Assembly (NCBI GenBank): GCA_003142615.1
Contig: PLMW01000030.1
Coordinates: 38,798-72,538, forward strand
Source of the DNA: Opitutia bacterium
GTDB lineage: Bacteria; Verrucomicrobiota; Verrucomicrobiia; Opitutales; Opitutaceae
Length of the DNA stretch: 33,741 nt
Direction of reading: 5' to 3'
Both the position numbers and the translations under genes were made by a program. Within the stretch, counting starts at the first letter, position 1; each line of letters starts with the position of its first letter. Below are positions 18,954 through 26,635 of the stretch, in pieces. The notes under the pieces are model-generated. The model made no database searches. It had not been told where the DNA came from and saw only the letters and a list, made by a program, of their open reading frames with translations.

Positions 18954-18989
18954 TCATGAGGGCCGCCCCTTGTGGAGGCGGCCCTGCAT
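18954..18989 (+). terminator. strong hairpin after the GH43 gene
   Basis: GGGCCGCC (18960-18967) and GGCGGCCC (18977-18984) form a perfect 8-bp stem with a 9-base loop, extended by TCAT/ATGA outside one or two mismatches. It lies 77 bases past the GH43 stop. There is no T-run, so it is either a Rho-independent-like structure of weak type or an mRNA-stabilising stem. Confidence 0.5.
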
Positions 18990-19027
18990 GACCTAACACC
19001 AAGCAAACCGTAAGAACTACAACAATG

Positions 19028-19052
19028 GTCGTTCTCAGAACGACGCTTGTTT
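19028..19052 (+). terminator. second hairpin followed by a short T-rich tail
   Basis: GTCGTTC (19028-19034), loop TCA, GAACGAC (19038-19044), then GCTTGTTT. This is a plausible intrinsic terminator for the GH130-GH43 transcript. The rest of the 302-base stretch 18878-19179 shows no gene. Confidence 0.45.
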
Positions 19053-19179
19053 CGTGGGAGATAGACGCAGCGGCGCCCAAAGCGTTGAAAAATAGTTTTG
19101 TGAAATCCGTGTGAACAGAACTCCGTGGCCGCCGGCTGCTTTCATCCGCACCCTGCGTTCAACCTAGCTGCAACCTGTT

Positions 19180-20388
19180 CTAGCTGAATAGCTCCGACGG
19201 CAACACGCCGGGGATGACTGGGGTATCCCCCTTGTCCGCGGCCGGTCTCCGGGGCGTGCTCTTGAGCGGATAGCGGAAGGTTTCGCCCTGATAATTCTTG
19301 AACACCACCTCGTCGTCGGTGATGCGCTCGATGTACTCGGGATTGATGGGTACCTTGCCGCCGCCGCCCGGTGCGTCGATGACATACTGCGGCACGGCGT
19401 ACCCGGTGGTGTGACCGCGGAGGGCGCGGATGAGCTCGATGCCCTTGCGCACGTCGACCTTGAAGTGCGAGCCGCCGGTGATGAGGTCCATCTGGTAAAG
19501 ATAGTAGGGCCGGACGCGCATCCGCAGCAGGCGGTGCACGAGCGCCTTCATGACGTCGACGTCGTCGTTCACGCCGCGCAGCAGCACGCTCTGGTTGCCC
19601 AGCGGCACGCCGGCAAAGGCGAGGCGGTCGCAGGCCTCCCTGAGTTCCTGCGTGCACTCCTTGGGATGGTTGACGTGGATGCTCATCCAGACCGGGCCGT
19701 GCTTCTTGAACACCTCGCACAGCTCGGGCGTGATGCGCTGCGGCAGAAAGACCGGGATGCGCGAACCGATGCGGATAAACTCCACGTGCTTGATGGCACG
19801 CAGCCGGCCCAGCAGGTGGTCGAGCTTGCGGTCCGAGAGGAGCAGCGGATCGCCGCCGCTCAGCAGCACGTCGCGCACCTCGGAATGCGCCTCGATGTAG
19901 CGGAGCGCGCGCTCGTGCTCGGGATGGAAATTGTAGTCCTGCGCGTTGCTCACGAGGCGGCTGCGCGTGCAGTAGCGGCAGTAGGCGGCGCAGCGATCGG
20001 TCACGAGGAACAGCACGCGATCCGGATAGCGGTGCACGAGGCCCGGCACGGGCGAGTGCGCGTCCTCGCCAAGCGAATCGAGTATCTCCTCCTCCGACAC
20101 GACCATTTCGTCGCCCCGCGGGATGACCTGCCGGCGGATCGGACAGTCGGGATCCTGGCGGTCGATGAGGTTGAAAAAGTAGGGCGTGATCGCGAGGGCC
20201 AGCTTGTGGTTGGCGAACAGGCAGCCCGCCTTCTCCGCGGGCGTGAGGGTCATGAACTGCTCGAGTTGGGCCGCGGTCGTGATGCGGTTCTTGAGCTGCC
20301 AGCTCCAATCCCGCCAGTCGGACTCCGGCACGTGCTGCCAGAGCCCCTGGCCTTCAAACCAGGCGGAACGGTCTTCAGTATAGGGCAT
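19180..20388 (-). CDS. kamA: L-lysine 2,3-aminomutase
   Basis: A radical SAM, PLP-dependent enzyme (402 residues) interconverting lysine and beta-lysine. The cluster motif is C133-AAY-C137-RY-C140. The PLP lysine is K345 in DAPGGGGKVPINPEY. Both aspartates that bind the lysine epsilon-amino group in clostridial KamA appear conserved (D301 in YQMDLITGG, D338 in VIDAPGGGG), which favours lysine over glutamate as substrate and distinguishes it from shorter EpmB proteins by length. Beta-lysine is the precursor of the osmolyte N-epsilon-acetyl-beta-lysine, but no acetyltransferase (AblB) gene is in view. It lies downstream of the KimA-like transporter and a small membrane peptide on the same strand. 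Confidence 0.92.
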   Translation of the reverse strand: MPYTEDRSAWFEGQGLWQHVPESDWRDWSWQLKNRITTAAQLEQFMTLTPAEKAGCLFANHKLALAITPYFFNLIDRQDPDCPIRRQVIPRGDEMVVSEEEILDSLGEDAHSPVPGLVHRYPDRVLFLVTDRCAAYCRYCTRSRLVSNAQDYNFHPEHERALRYIEAHSEVRDVLLSGGDPLLLSDRKLDHLLGRLRAIKHVEFIRIGSRIPVFLPQRITPELCEVFKKHGPVWMSIHVNHPKECTQELREACDRLAFAGVPLGNQSVLLRGVNDDVDVMKALVHRLLRMRVRPYYLYQMDLITGGSHFKVDVRKGIELIRALRGHTTGYAVPQYVIDAPGGGGKVPINPEYIERITDDEVVFKNYQGETFRYPLKSTPRRPAADKGDTPVIPGVLPSELFS

Positions 20389-20493
20389 GTTGGTCGCCGC
20401 AAAGTGATAAGCCGTTCGACCCTCCTGTCAAACGGCGGGATGGGCCGGCCGAAACACCCGGCGTCTCCCGCGACCGGCACACCGGCGTGCGGC

Positions 20494-20643
20494 TCAGGGC
20501 GGAAAAATGCCCCAGTGGAACTGCTGGTCAAAGGCGAGCAGGTAGATCATCGCCACATACACCCACACGGCGACCAGCGCGATATTCGCGATCAGCCCGC
20601 GTTTACCGGACCAGCTGTCCAACTCAGATTTGTCGGCACTCAT
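20494..20643 (-). CDS. 49-residue single-helix membrane peptide
   Basis: Unrecognised small protein starting MSADKSELDSWSGKRGLIAN, with one transmembrane helix (about residues 18-40, IALVAVWVYVAMIYLLAF) and a short tail ending FHWGIFPP. Codon use is GC-rich at third positions like its neighbours, which supports coding. It sits between the KimA-like transporter (109-base gap upstream) and kamA (105-base gap downstream), all on the minus strand. A role as a small transporter-associated subunit is possible but is only a guess from position. Confidence 0.6.
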   Translation of the reverse strand: MSADKSELDSWSGKRGLIANIALVAVWVYVAMIYLLAFDQQFHWGIFPP

Positions 20644-20752
20644 GGCAAAGACATGCTGCAGGAGTTTTCCTTTTGCGCAAGTGTCGGGCGTTCCACGCCG
20701 GCGCCGTGAAAACCCTGGTGCCTGGCGCGGCCCGTCACCCGGCGGAACGGCC

Positions 20753-22759
20753 TCACCCGGCCGCCGGCACCGCCCCCGGATTGACTGACTCCAGCACCCG
20801 GATGGGCACGATGGCGCAGGGCAGGCCGCGCAGGAACAGCCGGCGCTGCAGGGCGAACGCCGTGTAGTTGTGCAGCCAGCGCGTGAAGACGGTTTCACGC
20901 TCGAACACCAGCTGTCCGCTGAAGAACACCATGTTGGAATACCGCGCGGTCAGGTCGGGCACCAGCTTGCCCAGCTCGTCCAGCACCTCGTGGCCGATGG
21001 CGGTCACCGCCTCGGCCTCGCCCCCGCGCGCCTGCACGAAGCTGACGTAGCGCTCGCCCTCCCGCTTCACGTGGGCGCGCAGCCGTTCGATCTCATCCGC
21101 CCCCTTGAAGTTGCCCGCATCGAGCACGCCGATCTGGACAAACACCATGCGGCGGAAACCGCCGCCAAACAGGCGGACGGCGCCCAACAGGGTGTGCAGG
21201 CCGAGGCCGTTGAACCCGTTGACCAGGATGATGGCGGTGCGATCCGACGTCGGGGCAAAATCGCGCGATCCAGGCGGAGGGGGCAGCTCGGCCGCCTCCA
21301 CGATGGTGTCCAGGCTCGCGAGTTGCTTCCGCACGCCGTCGTAGTGGCGGTGCACGGCAAACGCCACCGCGACCAGCGCCGTGGTCATGAGCACCGTCAC
21401 CCAGCCACCGCCGTGAAACTTCAGCACCACCAGGGTCACCAGGATGAAACTGGTGAGACAGAGACCCACGGCGTTGACGGCCAGCCGCCACCACCACGCG
21501 GTTTCCGCGTGCCGCACCAACCACCAGTGGCGCACCATGCCGAGCTGCGAGAGGCTGAACGTGATAAAGACGTTGATACTGTAGAGAATGATGAGCAGGC
21601 CCACTGCGCCGCGTGTCATCACGAGCACCAGCAGCGCGGCGCCGCCCATGATCAGCACGCCGTTGAGCGTGACGAAGCGGTCGCTCAGCGCGGTGAAGCG
21701 CGAGGGCATCCAGCGGTCGAGCGCCATGTTGGCAAGCACGCGCGGTCCATCCAGAAAGCCCGTCTGCGCGGCGACAAACAGGATGGCTGCCGCACTGATG
21801 AGCGCGACTTTCACGAACCCGCCGCCGAGCCACGCCGGCCAGCCGGCGGTGAGCCGCTCGAGCAACACCGCATTGAGGGTCTTGCCTTCGGCCGGATGGA
21901 CGCCGAGCAGCAGGTAGGCCACCATTAGTCCGGCGACCATGCCGCCGAGTGAGATGGCCATGAGCAGCATGGTGCGCCGGCCCGTCCGCACCCGCGGTTC
22001 GCGCAGGATGGGCAGCCCGTTGCTCACGGCCTCGATGCCCGTGTAGGTGCCCGCGCCCATGCTGTAGGCGCGCAGCAGCAGCGCCACCACCCCCAGCGTG
22101 CCGATCTCCGCTGACGCGCCGTGCACCGCTCTGGCCGTGTCGCCGGGGAGCGCAATCAGCGAGCCGGCGTGCGTCCCGAACGCATAGAGCACAGCGAAGA
22201 CGTGGGTGCACACGAACAGGAAGAACACGGGAAGCAATAGCAGCACCGACTCGCGCACGCCGCGCAGGTTGAGCAGCGTGAGCACCAGGATGCCGACGAC
22301 CGCCGCGGCCAGTTTCCAGGCGATCCACGATTCCGGCAGGAAACTGAACAGCGCATCCATTCCACTGGCCACCGAGATGGAAATGGTCAGCACGTAGTCG
22401 ATCAGCAGCGCCGCCCCCGACACTACGCCCGCCGTCGGGGAGAGCAGCCGGCTGGCCACGACATAGCCGCCGCCGCCCGTCGGAAACAGCGCGATGATCT
22501 GCGAATAGCTGACGCAGATGATCACCACCGTCGCCGCGGTCATCATCGCGATGAACACCGCCAGCGGCGGGTGTGCGAGCAGCACCTTGTAGGCCTCCTC
22601 CGGGCCGTAGCAGGAGGAGGACAGCCCGTCGGCGCCCAGCCCGACCCACGCCAGCAGCGCGACGAGCGAGAGTTTGTGAAACAGCCCGTGTTCGGTCAGT
22701 TCGCGTTCGCGGCCGATGAAGATATTTTTCACCGCCCGCATCAGGGAGTTGTCAGTCAT
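20753..22759 (-). CDS. kimA: KimA-like (YdaO-like) APC-superfamily potassium transporter
   Basis: A 668-residue membrane protein with about twelve helices and a soluble C-terminal domain. It resembles Bacillus KimA, the high-affinity K+/H+ importer inhibited by c-di-AMP, along its whole length: start FIGRE, then GLSSSCYGPEEAYKVLL, SYSQIIALFPTGGGGYVV, GVVSGAALLIDYVLTISISV, TYTGIEAVSNGLPILREP, AAQTGFLDGPRVLANMALDR and a tail WLHNYTAFALQRRLFL that matches the KimA C-terminal region. The ATG at 22759 (MTDNSLMRAVKNIF) fits the family; the frame remains open upstream through the riboswitch region. A c-di-AMP riboswitch in its leader supports the K+ role independently. An amino-acid permease function is the alternative. 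Confidence 0.8.
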   Translation of the reverse strand: MTDNSLMRAVKNIFIGRERELTEHGLFHKLSLVALLAWVGLGADGLSSSCYGPEEAYKVLLAHPPLAVFIAMMTAATVVIICVSYSQIIALFPTGGGGYVVASRLLSPTAGVVSGAALLIDYVLTISISVASGMDALFSFLPESWIAWKLAAAVVGILVLTLLNLRGVRESVLLLLPVFFLFVCTHVFAVLYAFGTHAGSLIALPGDTARAVHGASAEIGTLGVVALLLRAYSMGAGTYTGIEAVSNGLPILREPRVRTGRRTMLLMAISLGGMVAGLMVAYLLLGVHPAEGKTLNAVLLERLTAGWPAWLGGGFVKVALISAAAILFVAAQTGFLDGPRVLANMALDRWMPSRFTALSDRFVTLNGVLIMGGAALLVLVMTRGAVGLLIILYSINVFITFSLSQLGMVRHWWLVRHAETAWWWRLAVNAVGLCLTSFILVTLVVLKFHGGGWVTVLMTTALVAVAFAVHRHYDGVRKQLASLDTIVEAAELPPPPGSRDFAPTSDRTAIILVNGFNGLGLHTLLGAVRLFGGGFRRMVFVQIGVLDAGNFKGADEIERLRAHVKREGERYVSFVQARGGEAEAVTAIGHEVLDELGKLVPDLTARYSNMVFFSGQLVFERETVFTRWLHNYTAFALQRRLFLRGLPCAIVPIRVLESVNPGAVPAAG

Positions 22760-22852
22760 GTTGGTTGTCGTGCTATACCGCGTGTCGGATAAGGCACTGG
22801 CGGCTGGATACTGCGGGACAACCGTGATGACGCGGACTTCGCGTCCCAGAGG

Positions 22853-23022
22853 ATCGCCCTTCCCACTGCCTGCGGGGTTAGCTGACGGGCTCGGCCTGAG
22901 AAGTGGCCTGGGCGATGGTTGCCCACCGCCGTGCGCCCCGGCCGCGCTGCGGGTGCAACGCGGCGTTTGGGTTCCCCGCACCGCCCTGCGGGAACGCAGA
23001 ACGGTTTCGGCTGCTGAACTGT
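22853..23022 (-). ncRNA. c-di-AMP riboswitch (ydaO-yuaA type) in the kimA leader
   Basis: On the minus strand the leader contains, in order, CAGCCGAAACC, GGTGCGGGGAACCC, GGGCAACC and the signature GCCGAGCCCGTCAGCTAACC followed by CCGCAGGC and GGAAGGGCG. These match the conserved blocks of the ydaO-yuaA aptamer (GCCGAAUCC, GGAGGAACC, CACCCGACAGCUAACUCCGGAGGC, GGAAGGAG in a characterised member). It ends about 93 bases before the kimA ATG. The aptamer responds to c-di-AMP and normally turns off K+ and osmolyte uptake genes. Boundaries are approximate. It lies in the 440-base divergent region with carA, which otherwise shows no gene. Confidence 0.85.
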
Positions 23023-23199
23023 CGCGTGCGAGAAAAACAATTCGGCCGCCGCCGTCAACCGGCTTTGGGACCCGCGCCGCGCAACCGGCTGGGTGACAGC
23101 CATCTTGTCCGGGTTTGTAATCGCCGCCCGGTACCCAACTCGCGCCGGCGGCATAAAACCCTTGGCACCTGCGGTGAAAGGCTTTTACGTCGCGCGTTG

Positions 23200-24369
23200 A
23201 TGCCCACGCCACGTCCAGGAGTTCTCGCGCTTGAAGACGGCTCGGTCTTCCGCGGTCGCGCCTTCGGCGCCGAGGCCGCCATCACCGGCGAAGCGGTGTT
23301 CAACACCAGCATGACCGGCTATCAGGAGATTCTCACCGATCCCTCCTACTTCGGCCAGATCGTCACGATGACCGCCGTGCAGATCGGCAACTATGGCATC
23401 AATCCCGAGGACGAGGAGTCGCCCGGTGGCCCGAAGGTCGCCGGCTTCGTCGTGCGCGAGCTGTCGCCCGTCACCAGCAACTGGCGCAGCCGCCAGAGCC
23501 TCGACGACTACCTGCGCCAGTACCGCATCCCCGGCCTGGAGGGAGTCGACACCCGGGCCATCACCAAGAAACTCCGCGTCACCGGCGCCATGAAGGCGTG
23601 CCTGAGCACGCTGCCGCTCACCGACGCCGAGGCGGTCCAGCGCGCGCGCGCCTGGGAGGGCCTCGTCGGGGTGGATTATGTCAAGGAGGTCTCCTGCTCC
23701 GCGCCCTACCAATGGGACCCGCAGGGGCAATATGACCGGCCGTTCGCGCTGACCGGCACCATTCTCGGCGCCTGGGTACCCCCGGGCCGGCGCTACAAGG
23801 TCGTCGCCATCGACTACGGCATCAAGCGGAACATCCTCAAGAAGCTCCGCCAGCATGGCTTCGACGTCTGGGTGGTGCCGGCCGGCGCCACTCCCGAGAT
23901 GGTGAATGAATTCGCCCCCGACGGCGTGTTCCTTTCCAACGGCCCCGGCGATCCCGACCCGCTCGATTACGCCTACGGCACGGTGGCCCGGCTCATCCAG
24001 CAGCATCCCACGTTCGGCATCTGCATGGGCAACCACATGATCACCCTCGCCCTCGGGGCCAGGACGTTCAAACTCAAGTTCGGTCACCGCGGCGCCAACC
24101 AGCCGGTGAAAAACCTCGAGAGCGGCAAGGTCTCCATCACCGCGCAGAACCATGGTTTCGCCGCCCGGCCTGAGGACCTCGAGCAGCGCGGGGCCATGGT
24201 CACCGAGATCAACCTCAACGACGGCACGGTCGAGGGGCTGCGGCACAAGGAGCTGCCGGTCTTTTCCGTGCAGTATCACCCCGAGGCCTCGCCCGGTCCG
24301 CACGACGCCGACCCGCTCTTCGCGGATTTCCACCGGCTGATCGAGCGGCGCAAGGCGGGGAAGATTTAG
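23200..24369 (+). CDS. carA: carbamoyl-phosphate synthase small (glutaminase) subunit
   Basis: Glutamine-hydrolysing subunit (389 residues) that feeds ammonia to CarB for carbamoyl phosphate, used in arginine and pyrimidine synthesis. The N-terminal domain has LEDGSVFRGRAFG and FNTSMTGYQEILTDPSY. The class I amidotransferase domain has the triad C275 (FGICMGNHM), H360 and E362 (SVQYHPEASPGPHD), plus KLKFGHRGANQPV. The usual GICLGHQ is GICMGNH here: the His and Gln after the nucleophile elbow are replaced, though the catalytic Cys is kept. The ATG at 23200 matches the family start. carB is not in the window. Confidence 0.96.
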   Translation: MPTPRPGVLALEDGSVFRGRAFGAEAAITGEAVFNTSMTGYQEILTDPSYFGQIVTMTAVQIGNYGINPEDEESPGGPKVAGFVVRELSPVTSNWRSRQSLDDYLRQYRIPGLEGVDTRAITKKLRVTGAMKACLSTLPLTDAEAVQRARAWEGLVGVDYVKEVSCSAPYQWDPQGQYDRPFALTGTILGAWVPPGRRYKVVAIDYGIKRNILKKLRQHGFDVWVVPAGATPEMVNEFAPDGVFLSNGPGDPDPLDYAYGTVARLIQQHPTFGICMGNHMITLALGARTFKLKFGHRGANQPVKNLESGKVSITAQNHGFAARPEDLEQRGAMVTEINLNDGTVEGLRHKELPVFSVQYHPEASPGPHDADPLFADFHRLIERRKAGKI

Positions 24370-24431
24370 CCTTAAGCGCTAAGCGTTAAGCTCGCTCCTG
24401 GGCTTAATGCTTTCGGCTTAAAGCTTATGGC
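24370..24431. repeat. cluster of short inverted TTAAGC/GCTTAA repeats
   Basis: Between the convergent carA and kdsB stops, the left half carries TTAAGC, TAAGC and TTAAGC and the right half carries several GCTTAA/GCTTA units, so the whole stretch is an imperfect inverted repeat. It may act as a bidirectional terminator or be a copy of a dispersed intergenic repeat. Confidence 0.5.
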
Positions 24432-25184
24432 TTACAGCTGCGCGTCGAGCACCTGCTCGAAGCGCCTCGCGTCCTCCGGTGTGTCCACGCCAATGGCGGG
24501 ATCCTCAGTGAGGCCGACCATGATGTCATAGCCATTCTCCAGCACGCGGAGCTGTTCGAGCTTTTCGATCTGTTCGTAGCGTCCCGGCGGCAGCGCGGTG
24601 AACTTCTCCAGCAGTTCCGCCTGGTAGGCGTAGAGCCCGAGGTGCTTGTAGCAGGGATGGGCGGCGACCCACGCGTCGTCGATGGTCAGGCCGAGATCGC
24701 GCGAGAACGGGAGGCGCGACCGCGAAAAGTAGAGGGCGCGGCCGTCGCGGCGGAGGACGACCTTCACCTGGTTGGGATTGTAGAAATCGACCACCCGCCG
24801 GAAGGGCGTGGCCAATGTCGCCATGGGCGCGTCCCCGCCGATCAGCCGCGCCAGCTCGCGGATCTGCGCGCCCGTCACCAGCGGTTCGTCGGCCTGCACG
24901 TTGATGACGTGGTCGGCACGCACCGTGCGGTTGGCCTCGGCGAGGCGGTCGGTGCCGCTGGCATGCGCCGGCGACGTCATGATCGCGTTGAAACCGCCCG
25001 CCGCCACCGCAGCGCGCAGCAACTCATGGTCCACGGCGAACCAAAGCGGAAAGGCCGGCGCCTGCGCGGCGATGCGCTCGGCCACCCACCGCAGCAGCGG
25101 CTTGCCCTTGATCGGATGCAGCAGTTTCCGCGGGAACCGGGTCGATTCGAGGCGGCAGGGAACGATGATGGCGGTCGTGGGCAT
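24432..25184 (-). CDS. kdsB: 3-deoxy-manno-octulosonate cytidylyltransferase (CMP-Kdo synthetase)
   Basis: Cytosolic enzyme (250 residues) that activates Kdo with CTP for lipid A-core synthesis, marking a Gram-negative envelope. It has the nucleotide-binding start [17 protein letters not shown], then [19 protein letters not shown] (usually NVQGDEP; the Gly is Ala here), [22 protein letters not shown] and [13 protein letters not shown]. The ATG at 25184 is preferred over those at 25190 and 25220 because AGGA stands 6 bases before it and the protein then starts directly at the family N-terminus. It is convergent with carA. Confidence 0.94.
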   Translation of the reverse strand: MPTTAIIVPCRLESTRFPRKLLHPIKGKPLLRWVAERIAAQAPAFPLWFAVDHELLRAAVAAGGFNAIMTSPAHASGTDRLAEANRTVRADHVINVQADEPLVTGAQIRELARLIGGDAPMATLATPFRRVVDFYNPNQVKVVLRRDGRALYFSRSRLPFSRDLGLTIDDAWVAAHPCYKHLGLYAYQAELLEKFTALPPGRYEQIEKLEQLRVLENGYDIMVGLTEDPAIGVDTPEDARRFEQVLDAQL

Positions 25185-25190
25185 GGCCAT

Positions 25191-25194
25191 TCCT
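25191..25194 (-). promoter_or_regulatory. ribosome-binding site deciding the kdsB start
   Basis: AGGA, 6 bases before the ATG at 25184 and directly abutting the alternative ATG at 25190. This is one of very few Shine-Dalgarno-like sites in the window. Confidence 0.5.
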
Positions 25195-25387
25195 ATGTCA
25201 CCGGACATGCCGTCCGGCAACGCGGAACCGGGCGGGGGCGGGGCCGCCGTCGGCCGTCTTTTAAGTGATTGGCCTGCTACATGCTTTGCGTAACATCATG
25301 TTTACCTGTCCCGGATCCCTCCGGTCGGTTTAAGATTGCAAGCCGGGTGAGGGCCCGTCGAAATTCCGCCCCTTGGTCTAGTATTTC

Positions 25388-25687
25388 ATGGAAAAAGTCG
25401 AAGCCACACCGAGCACGCAGCAGCACGTGAAGGAGTTCATCGTGCTGAACAAGATGGGCATTCATGCCAGGCCTGCCGCCATGGTCGTGCGCATCACTAA
25501 CAAGTACCGCTGCGACGTGTTCGTGGAGAAGGACGAGGAGCAGGTGAACGGCAAGAGCATCATGGGACTGATGATGCTGGCGGCCGGCAAAGGCTCGACG
25601 GTGAAGTTCATCGCCACGGGTGACGACGCCCCGCAGATGCTGGCCGAACTGGAGCAACTCTTCGCCCGCAAGTTCGACGAGGCGTGA
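25388..25687 (+). CDS. ptsH: HPr-family phosphocarrier protein
   Basis: Phosphocarrier of the PTS or of a PTS-derived regulatory chain (99 residues). The active histidine is H26 in NKMGIHARPAAMVV, and the regulatory serine is S57 in NGKSIMGLMMLAAGKGS, both in canonical surroundings. It is about 11 residues longer at the N-terminus than typical HPr (85-90); the extension MEKVEATPSTQQ is polar. Retention of S57 suggests control by an HPr kinase/phosphorylase, but no hprK, ptsI or sugar-specific EII gene is in the window. It stands alone, divergent from kdsB. Confidence 0.93.
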   Translation: MEKVEATPSTQQHVKEFIVLNKMGIHARPAAMVVRITNKYRCDVFVEKDEEQVNGKSIMGLMMLAAGKGSTVKFIATGDDAPQMLAELEQLFARKFDEA

Positions 25688-25694
25688 GCCTTTC

Positions 25695-25762
25695 ACCACG
25701 GATTACCCGGAGGGGCGCGGATGCGGAAAATCCAATCCGTGAATGTCTGTGAAATCCGTGGT
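25695..25762. repeat. intergenic inverted repeat of the 'accacggatt' type
   Basis: ACCACGGATT (25695-25704) and AATCCGTGGT (25753-25762) are exact inverse copies flanking an AATCCGTGAATGTCTGTGAA stretch, between the convergent ptsH and tatD-family stops. A partial copy (GTGAAATCCGTG) lies near 19100. The phrase looks like a dispersed intergenic repeat. Confidence 0.55.
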
Positions 25763-26559
25763 CAGATCCCGAAAAATCTCTTTGCGTTGGCGGTGGTGAC
25801 CGCCGCCAGTTCCTCGTAGCCCGCGCCGAAAAGCTGGGCGCAAAACTCCGCGGTGTGGCGCACAAAGGCCGGTTCGTTCGGCTTGCCCCGGTGCGGCACG
25901 GGGGCGAGATACGGCGCGTCGGTCTCGACCATCAGCCGCGCCAGCCCCTGCGCCCTGGCCGCGGCCCGCACCGTGTCGGCTTTCGGGTAGGTGATGATGC
26001 CGGTGAACGAACCGAAGCCGCCGCGCCGGACCAGCTCGTTCATCTCGCCGGCCCCTTCACTGAAACAGTGGAAGACCACCCGGCCCCAGTCGATCCCGCT
26101 GGCGTCGATCAGCTCCACGCACTCGTGGAAGGCCCCGCGCGAATGGACCACGACCGGCGCGCCGACCCGCTTGGCGACCTCCAGCCCGGCCGCAAACGCG
26201 GCGCGTTGCCAGCCGAAGATGCGCGCCGCCTCCGCGGCATCCTTGGGCAGATGGAACCGATCCAGGCCCATTTCGCCCAACGCCACCGGCCGCGGGGCAT
26301 CGTCACTGAAGAACGCCTCCATGGACGCGAGCGCCTGCTCCCACCCGGCCTCCAGCGAGCACGGATGCAGCCCCACCGTGTAATGGATGACACCGGCATG
26401 TTCGCGCGCCAGATCACGGTAAAGCGCCCAGTCGTCGGGCGCGGTGCCGACGGCGATCATCGCCGCGAGCCCCGCTGCCTGCGCGCGGGAGAGGACGGCT
26501 GGCAGTTCGCCGCGCCGGGCGAATGCATCCAGATGCGTGTGCGTGTCGATGAGAGTCAT
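25762..26559 (-). CDS. TatD-family metal-dependent hydrolase (putative deoxyribonuclease)
   Basis: A 265-residue TIM-barrel hydrolase. Metal ligands of the family are in place: H7 and H9 (IDTHTHLD), the glutamate in ALGEMGLDRF, histidines in VVVHSRGAF and VVFHCFSEG, and the aspartate in VETDAPYLAP followed by HRGKPNEPAFV. Family members include 3'-5' DNases and D-Tyr-tRNA-type hydrolases, so a precise substrate is not assigned. The ATG at 26559 starts directly before the first metal motif. The next gene upstream on the strand is the M32 carboxypeptidase, 76 bases away across a repeat. Confidence 0.93.
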   Translation of the reverse strand: MTLIDTHTHLDAFARRGELPAVLSRAQAAGLAAMIAVGTAPDDWALYRDLAREHAGVIHYTVGLHPCSLEAGWEQALASMEAFFSDDAPRPVALGEMGLDRFHLPKDAAEAARIFGWQRAAFAAGLEVAKRVGAPVVVHSRGAFHECVELIDASGIDWGRVVFHCFSEGAGEMNELVRRGGFGSFTGIITYPKADTVRAAARAQGLARLMVETDAPYLAPVPHRGKPNEPAFVRHTAEFCAQLFGAGYEELAAVTTANAKRFFGI

Positions 26560-26635
26560 TTTTTCAACGCCAGGACGCCAAATCCCCAAGGTCGCAGAGA
26601 ACCCTTTCCCTTTTTGCGAGCTTCGCGTCTTCGCG
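26560..26635. repeat. intergenic 'cgcgtcttcgcgtta' dispersed-repeat-like sequence
   Basis: The 76 bases contain imperfect copies of a unit of type TTCGCGTCTTCGCGTTAA, CAACGCCAGGACGCCAAA and AAGGTCGCAGAGAA, in inverted arrangement around CCCTTTCCCTTTTTGCGA. Such sequences are common intergenic repeats in several bacterial phyla. No gene is present. Confidence 0.5.
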
